Positions 1 to 7,800 of a stretch of DNA of 64,000 nt are shown piece after piece. The translations under genes and the position numbers were made by a program. The stretch comes from an uncultured Collinsella sp. GTDB taxonomy: Bacteria > Actinomycetota > Coriobacteriia > Coriobacteriales > Coriobacteriaceae. The notes beneath the pieces are model-generated. The model saw only the letters and a list, made by a program, of their open reading frames with translations. It was not told where the DNA came from and searched no databases. The stretch's first letter is position 1. The number at the start of each line of letters is the position of its first letter. The stretch is taken from contig CABUDS010000009.1 in assembly GCA_902490405.1 (NCBI GenBank), positions 1 to 64,000 of the forward strand, given 5' to 3'.

Positions 1-376
1 TGGCCCCTGCCGCGCGTGCCACAGTTTGCGCAAGCTCGTTCGCACCGCCCAAATGCCCCGACAAAAGCGGGACAGCAAAGCGCCCCGCCTCGTCCATCGC
101 CACAACCGCGGAATCGTTTGCCTTCGAGGCGACATGCGGCGCGATCGCCCGCACGGCGATGCCCGCCGCGCCCACGAACAGAAGCGCGTCCGACGCTTCC
201 CACGCGAGCGCCGTCCATGCGCGCAGGTCGGCCTTCCCCTCGCCGAACCCGCGCGAAACGGAAACGTCCCAGCCAGGGTCATCTTCACCTGTCTGCGCGC
301 AATCGGAAAGCGCGCGTGCGGTGCGCTCCGCCAACGCATACCCCCTCTCAGTGAACGCTATGCAGGAAACCCTCAT
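1..376 (-). CDS. cbiG: CbiG, cobalt-precorrin-5A hydrolase (partial, N-terminal part)
   Basis: The gene starts at an ATG directly after the cbiL stop codon and runs off the left edge, so only about 125 residues are visible. It reads MRVSCIAFTERGYALAERT, and later contains GIAVRAIAPHVASKANDSA and LLSGHLGGANELA, which are hallmarks of the CbiG N-terminal domain. In the anaerobic B12 pathway CbiG opens the ring-A lactone of cobalt-precorrin-5A and releases a two-carbon fragment. The abutting start suggests translational coupling within the cbiF-cbiD-cbiL-cbiG operon. The family assignment is firm; the C-terminal half is not seen. Confidence 0.85.
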   Translation of the reverse strand, partial: MRVSCIAFTERGYALAERTARALSDCAQTGEDDPGWDVSVSRGFGEGKADLRAWTALAWEASDALLFVGAAGIAVRAIAPHVASKANDSAVVAMDEAGRFAVPLLSGHLGGANELAQTVARAAGA

Positions 377-1066
377 CTAGCGCACCACCATCGTCGAGAA
401 GTAGCTGCCCCGATCGGGCACATCGTCGACCGAGCGGTACACGCGCTCGCCCGGAAGCCCACAGTCCTCTACGAGCTCGGCACCGTCGAAGGCGCCCTCC
501 TCGCGAAGGATGCACTTCGTGTCCGCAAGCGAGCGGCGCGCCTTCATGACCACCTTCGTCCCCGGCCAGCTGATTGCGCGGCGCACGTCGTCGTAGCCGC
601 CGGGCACGATGTGCAGAGGCGACGACATCTCGGGCGTGAGGTCGCGCTCGAGCGCCGCGGCGACCGCGCAGAAGCTCGGCACGCCGGGAATGGCGCGCGC
701 CTCGAACCCGCGGGCGCGCACGTCGGGCGCTATGCGCTGGAAGGTGGCGTAGATGCTCGGGTCCCCCAGGTTCAGCAGCGCGACGTCGCGGACCGCATCC
801 AGGTGCGCGACAAGCTCGCGAACAAGCGAGGCATGCTCGGCCGCGCGGCGCTCGACGTCGCGCGTCATCGAGAATCGCACGGGGATCACCGTCTTGCCTG
901 TAAGGTCGACGGCGCCGCGCACGATGTCGAGCGCGACCATGGCCCCGTCCGCCGTCTGCGGTGCGGCGATGACCGGACACAATTCGATTGTGCGGACGGC
1001 CTTGATCGTGAGCAGCTCGGGGTCGCCAGGCCCCGTGCCCACCCCGTACAGCACGCCTTTACTCAT
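377..1066 (-). CDS. cbiL: Precorrin-2 / cobalt-factor II C20-methyltransferase
   Basis: A 229-residue SAM-dependent methyltransferase of the tetrapyrrole methylase fold that methylates C20 of (cobalt-)precorrin-2. The N-terminal GVGTGPGDPELLTIKAVR is the typical SAM-site loop; NLGDPSIYATF and IPGVPSFCAVAAAL are further family motifs. The start chosen is the ATG opening MSKGVLYGVG. A longer reading frame runs 42 codons further upstream, but that stretch lies inside cbiD and is not family sequence. The gene begins inside the end of cbiD (8-bp overlap), indicating translational coupling. With CbiD and CbiG beside it, the anaerobic, cobalt-early route is the likely context. Confidence 0.9.
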   Translation of the reverse strand: MSKGVLYGVGTGPGDPELLTIKAVRTIELCPVIAAPQTADGAMVALDIVRGAVDLTGKTVIPVRFSMTRDVERRAAEHASLVRELVAHLDAVRDVALLNLGDPSIYATFQRIAPDVRARGFEARAIPGVPSFCAVAAALERDLTPEMSSPLHIVPGGYDDVRRAISWPGTKVVMKARRSLADTKCILREEGAFDGAELVEDCGLPGERVYRSVDDVPDRGSYFSTMVVR

Positions 1067-2243
1067 ACGTAGCCCCCAATTCCCCGATAACTGCATCGGC
1101 GCCCGACGTGCGGAAAAGCTCTCGGCGCTCGGCGTCGAACACGACCGCGGCGATGTCGCATGCGCCCGCCGCGCGGCGGCGCAACCTGTCATCGATTGCC
1201 GCAGCGAGCGAGGCGCGCGCAGCGTCCCCCACGCCGGCGGCCTCGATTACCTCGAGCGCCGCCGTGGTCGTGACCGACGACATGATCTCGCGCACGGTCT
1301 TCGCGCCAGCGCCGGCCAAGGCCGCGTGGGCGGCCAGAATCTCCGCGCGGCAGTCGGCGGTACGCGAATGGGTGTCCATGATGCCGCCCGCAACCTTCAC
1401 CAGCTTGCCGATGTGTCCCACAAGAAGGACATTGGTAAATCCCTCGCGAACGCAGCAATCAATCGCATCGCCCACAAAGTTGGAGATGAAGACCACCGGC
1501 GCACCGTTTAGGTGGAAATGCCCCGAGATGAACTGCCCGCCGTAGTTGCCGGGCGTGAGCACGACGCCGCGCCGCCCCATAGCCGCATGCTGCCGGATCT
1601 CGAGCTCGATGCTGTCGCGCAAGGCAGCGAGGCTGCGCGGCTCGACGATGCCCGTCGTGCCCAGGATGGAGATGCCGCCTTCTATCCCCAGGTGTGGGTT
1701 GAAGGTCTTTTCGGCAAGGGCAACACCCTCGGGTACCGAAATCGTCACAGCAATATTTCCAGAAAAGCCGTGCGCGGCGCACACCTCGCGCACCGCCGAA
1801 GTGATCATCGCGCGCGGCGTCGCGTTGATGGCGGCCGCCCCCACCGGCTGCTCGAGCCCGGGCAACGTCACGCGCCCCACGCCCACGCCGCCATCGACGG
1901 AAACTTCCGATTCGCGCGTGGGCACGCCCTTGCTGCCCGCAGCGCCCATGCCCGACCCCGCATGTTCCACGCGCGCGTACACGAGCACGCCGTCGGTCAC
2001 ATCGGCATCGTCGCCTGCGTCCTTTCGCACGGCGCACTGGGCGCACCCCTCGCCGATGCATGCGTCGACCACGTTCGCCTCGACGGGCAGCCCGCCGGGG
2101 GTGACGATCGACACGCGGCCGACGGGCTTTCGTGACAAGAGCATCTCGCAGGCCGCCTTCGCCGCGAGCGCGGCGCAGCTCCCCGTGGTGTAGCCGCAGC
2201 GCAGGCGGGTCGTCCCGGTATATATGTAGTGCTCGAAGGCCAC
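1059..2243 (-). CDS. cbiD: CbiD, cobalt-precorrin-5B C1-methyltransferase
   Basis: A protein of 394 residues. The N-terminus has LRCGYTTGSCAALAAKAA, the CbiD signature, followed by IVTPGGLPVEANV, and later LTPGNYGGQFISGHFHL and NFVGDAIDCCVREGF. CbiD methylates C1 during the anaerobic corrin ring contraction and is diagnostic of the oxygen-independent pathway. The start is taken as a GTG at 2241-2243, one base after the cbiF stop codon; the open frame continues upstream into cbiF but without family similarity. The tail of the gene overlaps the cbiL start. Confidence 0.9.
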   Translation of the reverse strand: MAFEHYIYTGTTRLRCGYTTGSCAALAAKAACEMLLSRKPVGRVSIVTPGGLPVEANVVDACIGEGCAQCAVRKDAGDDADVTDGVLVYARVEHAGSGMGAAGSKGVPTRESEVSVDGGVGVGRVTLPGLEQPVGAAAINATPRAMITSAVREVCAAHGFSGNIAVTISVPEGVALAEKTFNPHLGIEGGISILGTTGIVEPRSLAALRDSIELEIRQHAAMGRRGVVLTPGNYGGQFISGHFHLNGAPVVFISNFVGDAIDCCVREGFTNVLLVGHIGKLVKVAGGIMDTHSRTADCRAEILAAHAALAGAGAKTVREIMSSVTTTAALEVIEAAGVGDAARASLAAAIDDRLRRRAAGACDIAAVVFDAERRELFRTSGADAVIGELGATYE

Positions 2244-2244
2244 G

Positions 2245-3036
2245 CTAGCTGCTCGCCTTCCGATACCCCGTGGCAAACGAAGGGTCGTAAAGCTTGCTGC
2301 GCTCGTACGACTCCGCTTGCGCGCCGTCGTGCGCAAGCCCGCCGCGAGCTCCGAGCACGCGGCCCACCACCACGAGCGCCGTGCGGTCGATGCCCTCTCG
2401 CGCGCCCGCATCGGCGAGCGTACCCACCGTGCAGCGCACCACGCGCTCCTCAGGCCAGGTCGCCTTGTACACGAGCGCCGCCGGCTCGTCGGAGCTGCGG
2501 CCCGCGGCCAAAAGCTCGGCAGAAAGCTCGGCGAGCATACCCGAGCTCAGGAAGATGACCATAGTCGAGCCGCTTTCCGCCATGGTGCGCATGCCCTCGC
2601 CCGCGGGCATGGGGGTACGTCCGGAAAGCCGCGTGATCACGACCGACTGGCTGATTCCCGGCAGCGTGTATTCCTGGCGAAGCGCCGCCGCGGCACCGCA
2701 AAAGCTCGACACGCCGGGCACCACCTCGTAGTCCACGCCGCGCGCGTCGAGCGCGTCCATCTGCTCCTGGATGGCGCCGTACAGGCACGGGTCGCCCGTG
2801 TGCAGGCGCACCACTTCCTCGCCCCGCGCATCTGCCGCGCACATCACGTCGAGCACTTCCTCCAAGGTCATGTGCGCGCTGTCGTAGACGATGCAGGATT
2901 CCTTGCACTCAGCGAGCAGCTCGGGGTTCACAAGGCTTCCCGCCCAAACGACCACGTCGGCTGCGCGCAGAAGGCGCGCCCCGCGCAGCGTGATAAGGTC
3001 GGCGGCGCCCGAGCCTGCGCCAACGATATGAATCAT
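2245..3036 (-). CDS. cbiF: CbiF, (cobalt-)precorrin-4 C11-methyltransferase
   Basis: A 263-residue tetrapyrrole methylase starting MIHIVGAGSGAADLITLRGA, with VVWAGSLVNPELLAECKE, LHTGDPCLYGAIQEQMDAL and VVPGVSSFCGAAAALRQEY, as expected for CbiF/CobM. It transfers a methyl group from SAM to C11 of the corrin precursor. A purine-rich GGGAAGG lies 6 bases upstream of the chosen ATG; the longer open frame upstream has no similarity and lies in the leader. It is the first visible gene of the minus-strand cob operon. No riboswitch is seen in its own orientation: the one at 3255-3375 points the other way. Confidence 0.88.
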   Translation of the reverse strand: MIHIVGAGSGAADLITLRGARLLRAADVVVWAGSLVNPELLAECKESCIVYDSAHMTLEEVLDVMCAADARGEEVVRLHTGDPCLYGAIQEQMDALDARGVDYEVVPGVSSFCGAAAALRQEYTLPGISQSVVITRLSGRTPMPAGEGMRTMAESGSTMVIFLSSGMLAELSAELLAAGRSSDEPAALVYKATWPEERVVRCTVGTLADAGAREGIDRTALVVVGRVLGARGGLAHDGAQAESYERSKLYDPSFATGYRKASS

Positions 3037-3254
3037 CCGAGCCTTCCCTTCCCGTTTCTCATCGCAACCGTTTACGCCGCCATTCGCGCAGCGGGCAAAA
3101 CACGGCGCCTGCGGCAGCAATCGGCGCAAATACGCAGGCAGGAGGCGCAATGCAGCCCGCCCTGGCTTTGACACGTTCACAAGTGCCCACTATCATAGTA
3201 AAAGTTTCGGCAACGAGCATATGACAATCGGATAAAAGGAAATGACCGGCGCGG

Positions 3255-3375
3255 CGCCCGTACAGCCCGCGCTGGCTTGCGGAGGGAACCAGGTGGGAAT
3301 CCTGGGCAAGGGACATTACTGTATAGGACGCGCGGGCGAACCGCCTCGCGCCCCAAGCCAGACTGCTTCGCCTTT
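3255..3375 (+). ncRNA. Cobalamin riboswitch (B12-box aptamer), plus strand
   Basis: The plus strand carries the B12 aptamer core in order: AGGGAACCAGGTGGGAATCC, then ATTACTGTATAGGA, and the closing AAGCCAGACTGC. CTTGC (3276-3280) can pair with GCAAG (3306-3310), and CCAGG (3289-3293) with CCTGG (3301-3305), as in the conserved P3/P4 arms. Such aptamers normally precede B12 uptake or synthesis genes. Here the next plus-strand sequence is the broken acyltransferase gene from about 3385, and the neighbouring cob operon runs away from it. It therefore looks like an orphan left at a rearrangement junction. Boundaries are approximate. The gene-free stretch 3037-3254 holds the cbiF leader and nothing else I recognise. 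Confidence 0.8.
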
Positions 3376-3384
3376 TCCTCACGG

Positions 3385-3781
3385 CATCGCGGCCGCATGC
3401 ACCGGCATCGTAGCGTTGACCGATCCCGTCCTTAAGAAGATAACGGCGAGATGGGGCATGCCCCTATGCCTTATGTTGTTCGCAATCACCTTGAGCATCC
3501 CCAAAACGATCTACCCTGTCCCCTACCTGGCGTGGCTGGGATTTCCGAGCCCTTGGTTTATCTCAGGTGATTACTACCCCATCATCCCGTTTATCTTTAT
3601 GTATCTTGCAGGATACTTCGCCGCACACATAGCGCAGGGAATCGATAAGACCGTCCCTAGCTGGGCCTACGCCAACCCCCTGCCGGCGCTCGCCAGCCTT
3701 GGACGTCACGCTCTCCCCTTTTATCTGCTGCATCAGCCCATCATTCTGGGCATTTTAGAGCTCGTCTACTCGGTGCGATAA
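3385..3781 (+). pseudogene. 3' remnant of a membrane acyltransferase (DUF1624 / HGSNAT-like)
   Basis: About 130 residues of a polytopic membrane protein are encoded from around 3385 to the stop at 3779-3781. They include hydrophobic stretches (MPLCLMLFAITL, PFIFMYLAGYFAAH) and the ending LGRHALPFYLLHQPIILGIL, typical of the C-terminus of heparan-alpha-glucosaminide-acetyltransferase-like and related acyltransferases. The family is normally 250 residues or longer, and the N-terminal half is missing. The frame stays open upstream to an ATG at 3242, but that part runs through the riboswitch and has no similarity. It ends 16 bp inside the convergent hflX gene. I read it as the stump left when the cobalamin island was joined here. 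Confidence 0.65.
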
Positions 3782-5055
3782 CGCTCGAGCCGCGGTGCAA
3801 TACGAGCCGGCAACTTCGCCACAATGCGAACGCCGTCCTCGAGATATTCCTCATGCAGAAGGGTTCCCTGCTCATGCACCAGCGTGATGAGAGCGCCCTC
3901 ACGATACGGGATATCAGCGGAGAGCAACACATCGGTGGCAGCTGCCTCGCGAGCAATCCGGTCGACGAGATCGTCGAGCCCCTCGCCCGTTTGGGCCGAG
4001 AACAGAACGGCCTCCGGATAGCGACGACGGAAACTCAACCGATCGACGCTATCGAGAAGATCGATTTTATTGAATACGGTCAGCGTTAAACGCTCTCCGG
4101 CGCCGATCTCATCAAGCACGCGGTCGACAGCCTCCAGCTGCCGCTCATAGTCCTCGTCAGACGCATCTACGACTTTGAGAATTAGATCGGCACCCAAAAC
4201 CTCGGACAGCGTCGATTTAAAGGCATCGACCAGACCATGGGGCAGCTTTTGAATAAAGCCGACGGTATCGGTAATCGTCATGCCGCGACCGCCGGGCAGA
4301 CGATACGAACGCGTCGTCGGGTCGAGCGTAGCAAACAGCTTGTCCTGCGAAAGTACCGTAGAGCCGGTCAGACGATTGAGTAACGTCGATTTACCGGCAT
4401 TGGTATAACCGGCTAACGCGACGCGAAACGCCGGTGACTCAATGCGACTCTTGGATTGAACATCGCGACGCCGTTCAACCTGCTTGAGCTCACGACGAAG
4501 CGCAGCGATCTTATTACGAATGAGGCGACGGTCGACCTCGAGCTGACTTTCGCCCTGACCAAAACGTGAGCCGATGCCGCCGCGCGTCTGCTCCTTGGCG
4601 AGATGGCTCCACATGCCACGCAGGCGAGGCAACAAATATTGAAGCTGTGCCAGCTGTACCTGCAGGCGTCCCTCACGCGTCTGAGCATGCAGGCCAAAGA
4701 TATCCAGGATCAGTGCTGTACGATCGATAATCTTTACCGGCTCGCCCACGGCTTTCTCCAAATAGGATTGCTGCGAGGGGGTCAGGTCGTCGTCAAAAAT
4801 AACGACATCGGCATCCATGCGATGCACCAGGCCGCACAGCTCTTCAACCTTACCGGAACCGATAAACGATTTAGGATACGGCTTTACCAAACGCTGCGAC
4901 AAGCGTGCCACGCACCGGGCACCAGCTGTGTGGGCAAGACGCTTCAGCTCATCAAGCGAGCGATCGAGCGGCCATGCATTGTCGCGCCACTCAACACCAA
5001 CTAAAATGGCACGCTCGGGCTCGGGTGCCGTGGGAACAAGGGGGAAACGGGCCAT
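3766..5055 (-). CDS. hflX: HflX, ribosome-associated GTPase
   Basis: A 429-residue GTPase of the HflX family, which binds 50S subunits and rescues or splits stalled or hibernating ribosomes. The N-terminal HflX domain contains FIGSGKVEEL near residue 64 and the glycine-rich loop TRGGIGSRFGQGESQLE near 158. The G domain follows with GYTNAGKS (216-223), DTVG (263-266) and NKID (329-332). The start codon overlaps the miaA stop as TAATG, so translation is coupled in a miaB-miaA-hflX operon. Its 3' end overlaps the convergent acyltransferase remnant by 16 bp. Confidence 0.95.
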   Translation of the reverse strand: MARFPLVPTAPEPERAILVGVEWRDNAWPLDRSLDELKRLAHTAGARCVARLSQRLVKPYPKSFIGSGKVEELCGLVHRMDADVVIFDDDLTPSQQSYLEKAVGEPVKIIDRTALILDIFGLHAQTREGRLQVQLAQLQYLLPRLRGMWSHLAKEQTRGGIGSRFGQGESQLEVDRRLIRNKIAALRRELKQVERRRDVQSKSRIESPAFRVALAGYTNAGKSTLLNRLTGSTVLSQDKLFATLDPTTRSYRLPGGRGMTITDTVGFIQKLPHGLVDAFKSTLSEVLGADLILKVVDASDEDYERQLEAVDRVLDEIGAGERLTLTVFNKIDLLDSVDRLSFRRRYPEAVLFSAQTGEGLDDLVDRIAREAAATDVLLSADIPYREGALITLVHEQGTLLHEEYLEDGVRIVAKLPARIAPRLERYRTE

Positions 5056-5993
5056 TAGGCAGCCTCAATACGATGCAGGATATCCTCAACGACCTCATCG
5101 ATCGTACATTCATCCATATCAAACCACACGATACGGTCATCGCGCTTAAACCACGAAAGCTGACGCTTGGCATAACGACGCGAACGCATCTTAATGAGTT
5201 CGCGGGCCTCATCCATGCTCATCACGCCATTGAAAGCATCAATGATCTCTTTATAGCCAATTGCCTGCATCGACGTCAGGGCATCTCCCAGACCCTGGGC
5301 CATAAGACCGCGGACCTCATCGACAAGACCCTGCTCAAACATCAGATCGACGCGCAGATTAATGCGCTCGTAGAGCACCTCGCGATTACGCGTCAGACCA
5401 AACCATAGGGCATGATAATGCTCGCGCGGAACACTAAACTGACTTTTTTGCTGTGCATAGGAGATACCATCATCATGCATCTCGAGCGCACGAATCACAC
5501 GGCGCACGTTATGGGGATGAATAACAGCAGCCGATTCTTGATCGCGCTCGGCAAGCAGGGCATGCAGTTCTTCCTCGCCAATACGCTCGGCAAGCTCCTG
5601 ATAGGCCGCACGGCGATCGTCCTCAAGTTCACCCGAGGGAAAGTCCATCTCATCAAGGGCAGCCTTGAGATACAGCCCCGTACCTCCGCAAAAAACCGGC
5701 AGGCAACCCGAACCAAGGAGACGTTCAACATGCGCGCGAGCGTCAGCCTGATAAAGCGCAGCAGAATATGCTACACCCGGCTCTACAATGTCGACGAGAC
5801 GCAGCGGCGCCGTACACTCATCGGGCACCATCTTTGCGGTACCGATGTCCATGCCGCGATAGATTTGCATCGCATCGCACGACAGCACTTCGGACGAAAG
5901 ACGAGCTGCCAAACGGTCGGCAACATCACTCTTACCAACCGCCGTCGGACCGACGATCGCAACGGCGGAAAGGCCTGCCCCGGGAGAAACCAT
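5055..5993 (-). CDS. miaA: MiaA, tRNA dimethylallyltransferase
   Basis: A 312-residue enzyme that adds the dimethylallyl group to N6 of A37 in tRNAs reading UNN codons, the substrate later modified by MiaB. The P-loop GPTAVGKS is at 15-22, followed by SCDAMQIYRGMDIGTAK and CGGTGLYLKAALD, both family hallmarks, and RRYAKRQLSWFKRDDRIVW near the C-terminus. The start overlaps the miaB stop (TAATG), and its own stop overlaps the hflX start in the same way. The pathway partner MiaB is immediately upstream. Confidence 0.96.
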   Translation of the reverse strand: MVSPGAGLSAVAIVGPTAVGKSDVADRLAARLSSEVLSCDAMQIYRGMDIGTAKMVPDECTAPLRLVDIVEPGVAYSAALYQADARAHVERLLGSGCLPVFCGGTGLYLKAALDEMDFPSGELEDDRRAAYQELAERIGEEELHALLAERDQESAAVIHPHNVRRVIRALEMHDDGISYAQQKSQFSVPREHYHALWFGLTRNREVLYERINLRVDLMFEQGLVDEVRGLMAQGLGDALTSMQAIGYKEIIDAFNGVMSMDEARELIKMRSRRYAKRQLSWFKRDDRIVWFDMDECTIDEVVEDILHRIEAA

Positions 5994-7363
5994 TAGCGCG
6001 GCTCGCCCACAACGGAACCGGACAAATACCAGGTCTTGGCAACGTCAACGTTAACATCAACGATCTTGCCAACAAGCTGATCGATGCTGTAACCCTCGGG
6101 GATAGGCGCATGCACGGTCTGATTCTTGGGACTCTTGCCCAGCAGGACCGCATCGTTCTTTTTACTCGTTCCCTCAATGAGCGCGGGAACCACAGTATGA
6201 AGCTCACCCTGGTTATACTCGTGTGCCGTGGTCTCGATAACCTTAACCAGGCGATTGAAACGCTCGAGAATAACCTCATGCGGCGTAGGATCGTCAATAT
6301 CGGCGGCCGGGGTACCGGCGCGCTTGGAATAGATGAAGGTATAGGCCTGAGCATAGCGGACCGTCTCGGCAAGTGAGAGCGTCTGCTCAAAGTCTTCTTC
6401 AGTCTCGCCCGGGAAGCCAACGATAATGTCGGTCGAGAGCGCGATATCGGGCATGCGGTTGCGAATGCGATCGACCAGGCCCAGATAGTCCTCGCGTGTA
6501 TAACGGCGATTCATCTCTTTGAGGATCCGCGTCGAACCTGACTGGACGGCCAGGTGCAGTTGCGGCATTACGGCAGGTGTCTCGGCCATGGCGTCGATGG
6601 TCTCGGGCAGCAGGTCCTTAGGATGCGAAGACGTAAAGAAGATGCGCTCCACGCCCGTATCGCCCACGGCACGCAGCAAATCGGCAAAACGCGGCTTGCC
6701 AAACAGATCGCGACCATATGAGTTAACGTTTTGGCCCAGCAGCGTAATCTCACGCACGCCCTGGCGCACCAGACCGGTCACCTCGTCGACAATCTCCTCG
6801 AAGGGGCGGCTCTTTTCGCGACCGCGTACGTACGGCACGATGCAATAGGTGCAGAAATTATTGCAGCCTGTCATGATGGGCACCCAGGCGTGATACTGGG
6901 TCTCGCGATGCCACGGCATGCTCATGGCGTCCGTATCCTCATGCTCATTGGTGCGGATATGACGCTTACCATCAAGGAACGCCTCGGCAATGAGCTCGGC
7001 CACATGTGCAATGGAATGCGTGCCAAAGATGACATTGACGTTATCGACGTTGGTGAGCAGGCCCTCGCCATCGCGCTGCGCGATGCAACCGCCAACGGCA
7101 ACCACGCGCTTGCCCGAAGGCGAAGGCGGCAGGCTTTTGCAGGAATTGCACTGACCGTACAGGCGAGTATCGGCGGCCTCGCGCACGCAGCACGTCATGA
7201 AGACAACGATATCGGCATGCGCGGGATCGAGCGCCATGAGGCAGCCATACGAATCAAGCAGACCGCTCACACGCTCGGAGTCGTGCTGATTCATCTGGCA
7301 GCCAAAGGTGCGGATAAAGTAGGTTTTACCGGCAAGAATATCGCGTACGGAACGCTGGTCCAT
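5993..7363 (-). CDS. miaB: MiaB, tRNA i6A37 methylthiotransferase
   Basis: A radical-SAM methylthiotransferase that converts i6A37 to ms2i6A37 in tRNA. The N-terminal UPF0004 domain supplies three cysteines (TFGCQMNQ, MTCCVREAA, VGGCIAQR) for one iron-sulfur cluster. GCNNFCTYCIVPYVRG holds the CX3CX2C motif for the radical-SAM cluster, and a C-terminal TRAM domain follows. I place the start at the ATG giving MDQRSVRD, with AGGA nine bases upstream. An ATG two codons earlier (7369) and a TTG at 7396 are alternatives. It is the first gene of the miaB-miaA-hflX operon, 45 bp after spoVS. Confidence 0.95.
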   Translation of the reverse strand: MDQRSVRDILAGKTYFIRTFGCQMNQHDSERVSGLLDSYGCLMALDPAHADIVVFMTCCVREAADTRLYGQCNSCKSLPPSPSGKRVVAVGGCIAQRDGEGLLTNVDNVNVIFGTHSIAHVAELIAEAFLDGKRHIRTNEHEDTDAMSMPWHRETQYHAWVPIMTGCNNFCTYCIVPYVRGREKSRPFEEIVDEVTGLVRQGVREITLLGQNVNSYGRDLFGKPRFADLLRAVGDTGVERIFFTSSHPKDLLPETIDAMAETPAVMPQLHLAVQSGSTRILKEMNRRYTREDYLGLVDRIRNRMPDIALSTDIIVGFPGETEEDFEQTLSLAETVRYAQAYTFIYSKRAGTPAADIDDPTPHEVILERFNRLVKVIETTAHEYNQGELHTVVPALIEGTSKKNDAVLLGKSPKNQTVHAPIPEGYSIDQLVGKIVDVNVDVAKTWYLSGSVVGEPR

Positions 7364-7408
7364 GTGCATAAGTCCTAACGATGGGGAGCGAAACAAGGCA
7401 AGCAGAAG

Positions 7409-7726
7409 CTATGCCACAGGCTTAACATCATCCATGACGACGTTATCCATAGCAGCTCGATTGATCTGGTGAACGTAGATAGAAAGGCGGATGGCCGTGC
7501 GCGACTCCCCGTTAATGAGGATGTCGGAGAACACGGGCGCGCAGGAAATATCAAAACCGGTTGGAATCAAAAAACCGCGCGCGATAGCAACGGCCTTAAT
7601 AGCCTGGTTGACGGCACCGGCGCCGACACACTGGATGTTGACGGGTACACCATCCTTGACCATGCCGGCGATGGCGCCGGCAACGGACGCGGGCGATGAT
7701 TTGCTTGATACCTTCAGGCAATCCAT
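7409..7726 (-). CDS. spoVS: SpoVS-family (Alba-like) protein
   Basis: A protein of 105 residues containing the full SpoVS domain: LKVSSKSSPASVAGAIAGMV, then VNIQCVGAGAVNQAIKAVAI and GESRTAIRLSIY. SpoVS proteins have an Alba-like nucleic-acid-binding fold; the Bacillus member influences sporulation. A GCAGGAG ribosome site lies 7 bases before the chosen ATG, while a longer frame upstream lacks similarity. The order rny - spoVS - miaB resembles the Bacillus locus, where rny, ymdB and spoVS are neighbours. No sporulation genes are seen here, so a role in RNA metabolism or chromatin is my inference. Confidence 0.85.
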   Translation of the reverse strand: MDCLKVSSKSSPASVAGAIAGMVKDGVPVNIQCVGAGAVNQAIKAVAIARGFLIPTGFDISCAPVFSDILINGESRTAIRLSIYVHQINRAAMDNVVMDDVKPVA

Positions 7727-7800
7727 GAAGAAACTCCTGCATTTAAAAGTACGTTTTAACTGCAATAACTGTATCGTACCGAGTGGACTCGGTAAAGGCA

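Noticed and set aside
26..1072. A 348-codon plus-strand frame over the cob genes
   Set aside because: Arg/Ala/His-rich translation typical of the complement of high-G+C genes; the minus-strand frames match CbiG and CbiL.
3242..3384. Coding sequence from the ATG at 3242 as the true start of the acyltransferase
   Set aside because: The segment overlaps the riboswitch aptamer, its translation has no membrane character or similarity, and the recognisable protein starts near 3385.
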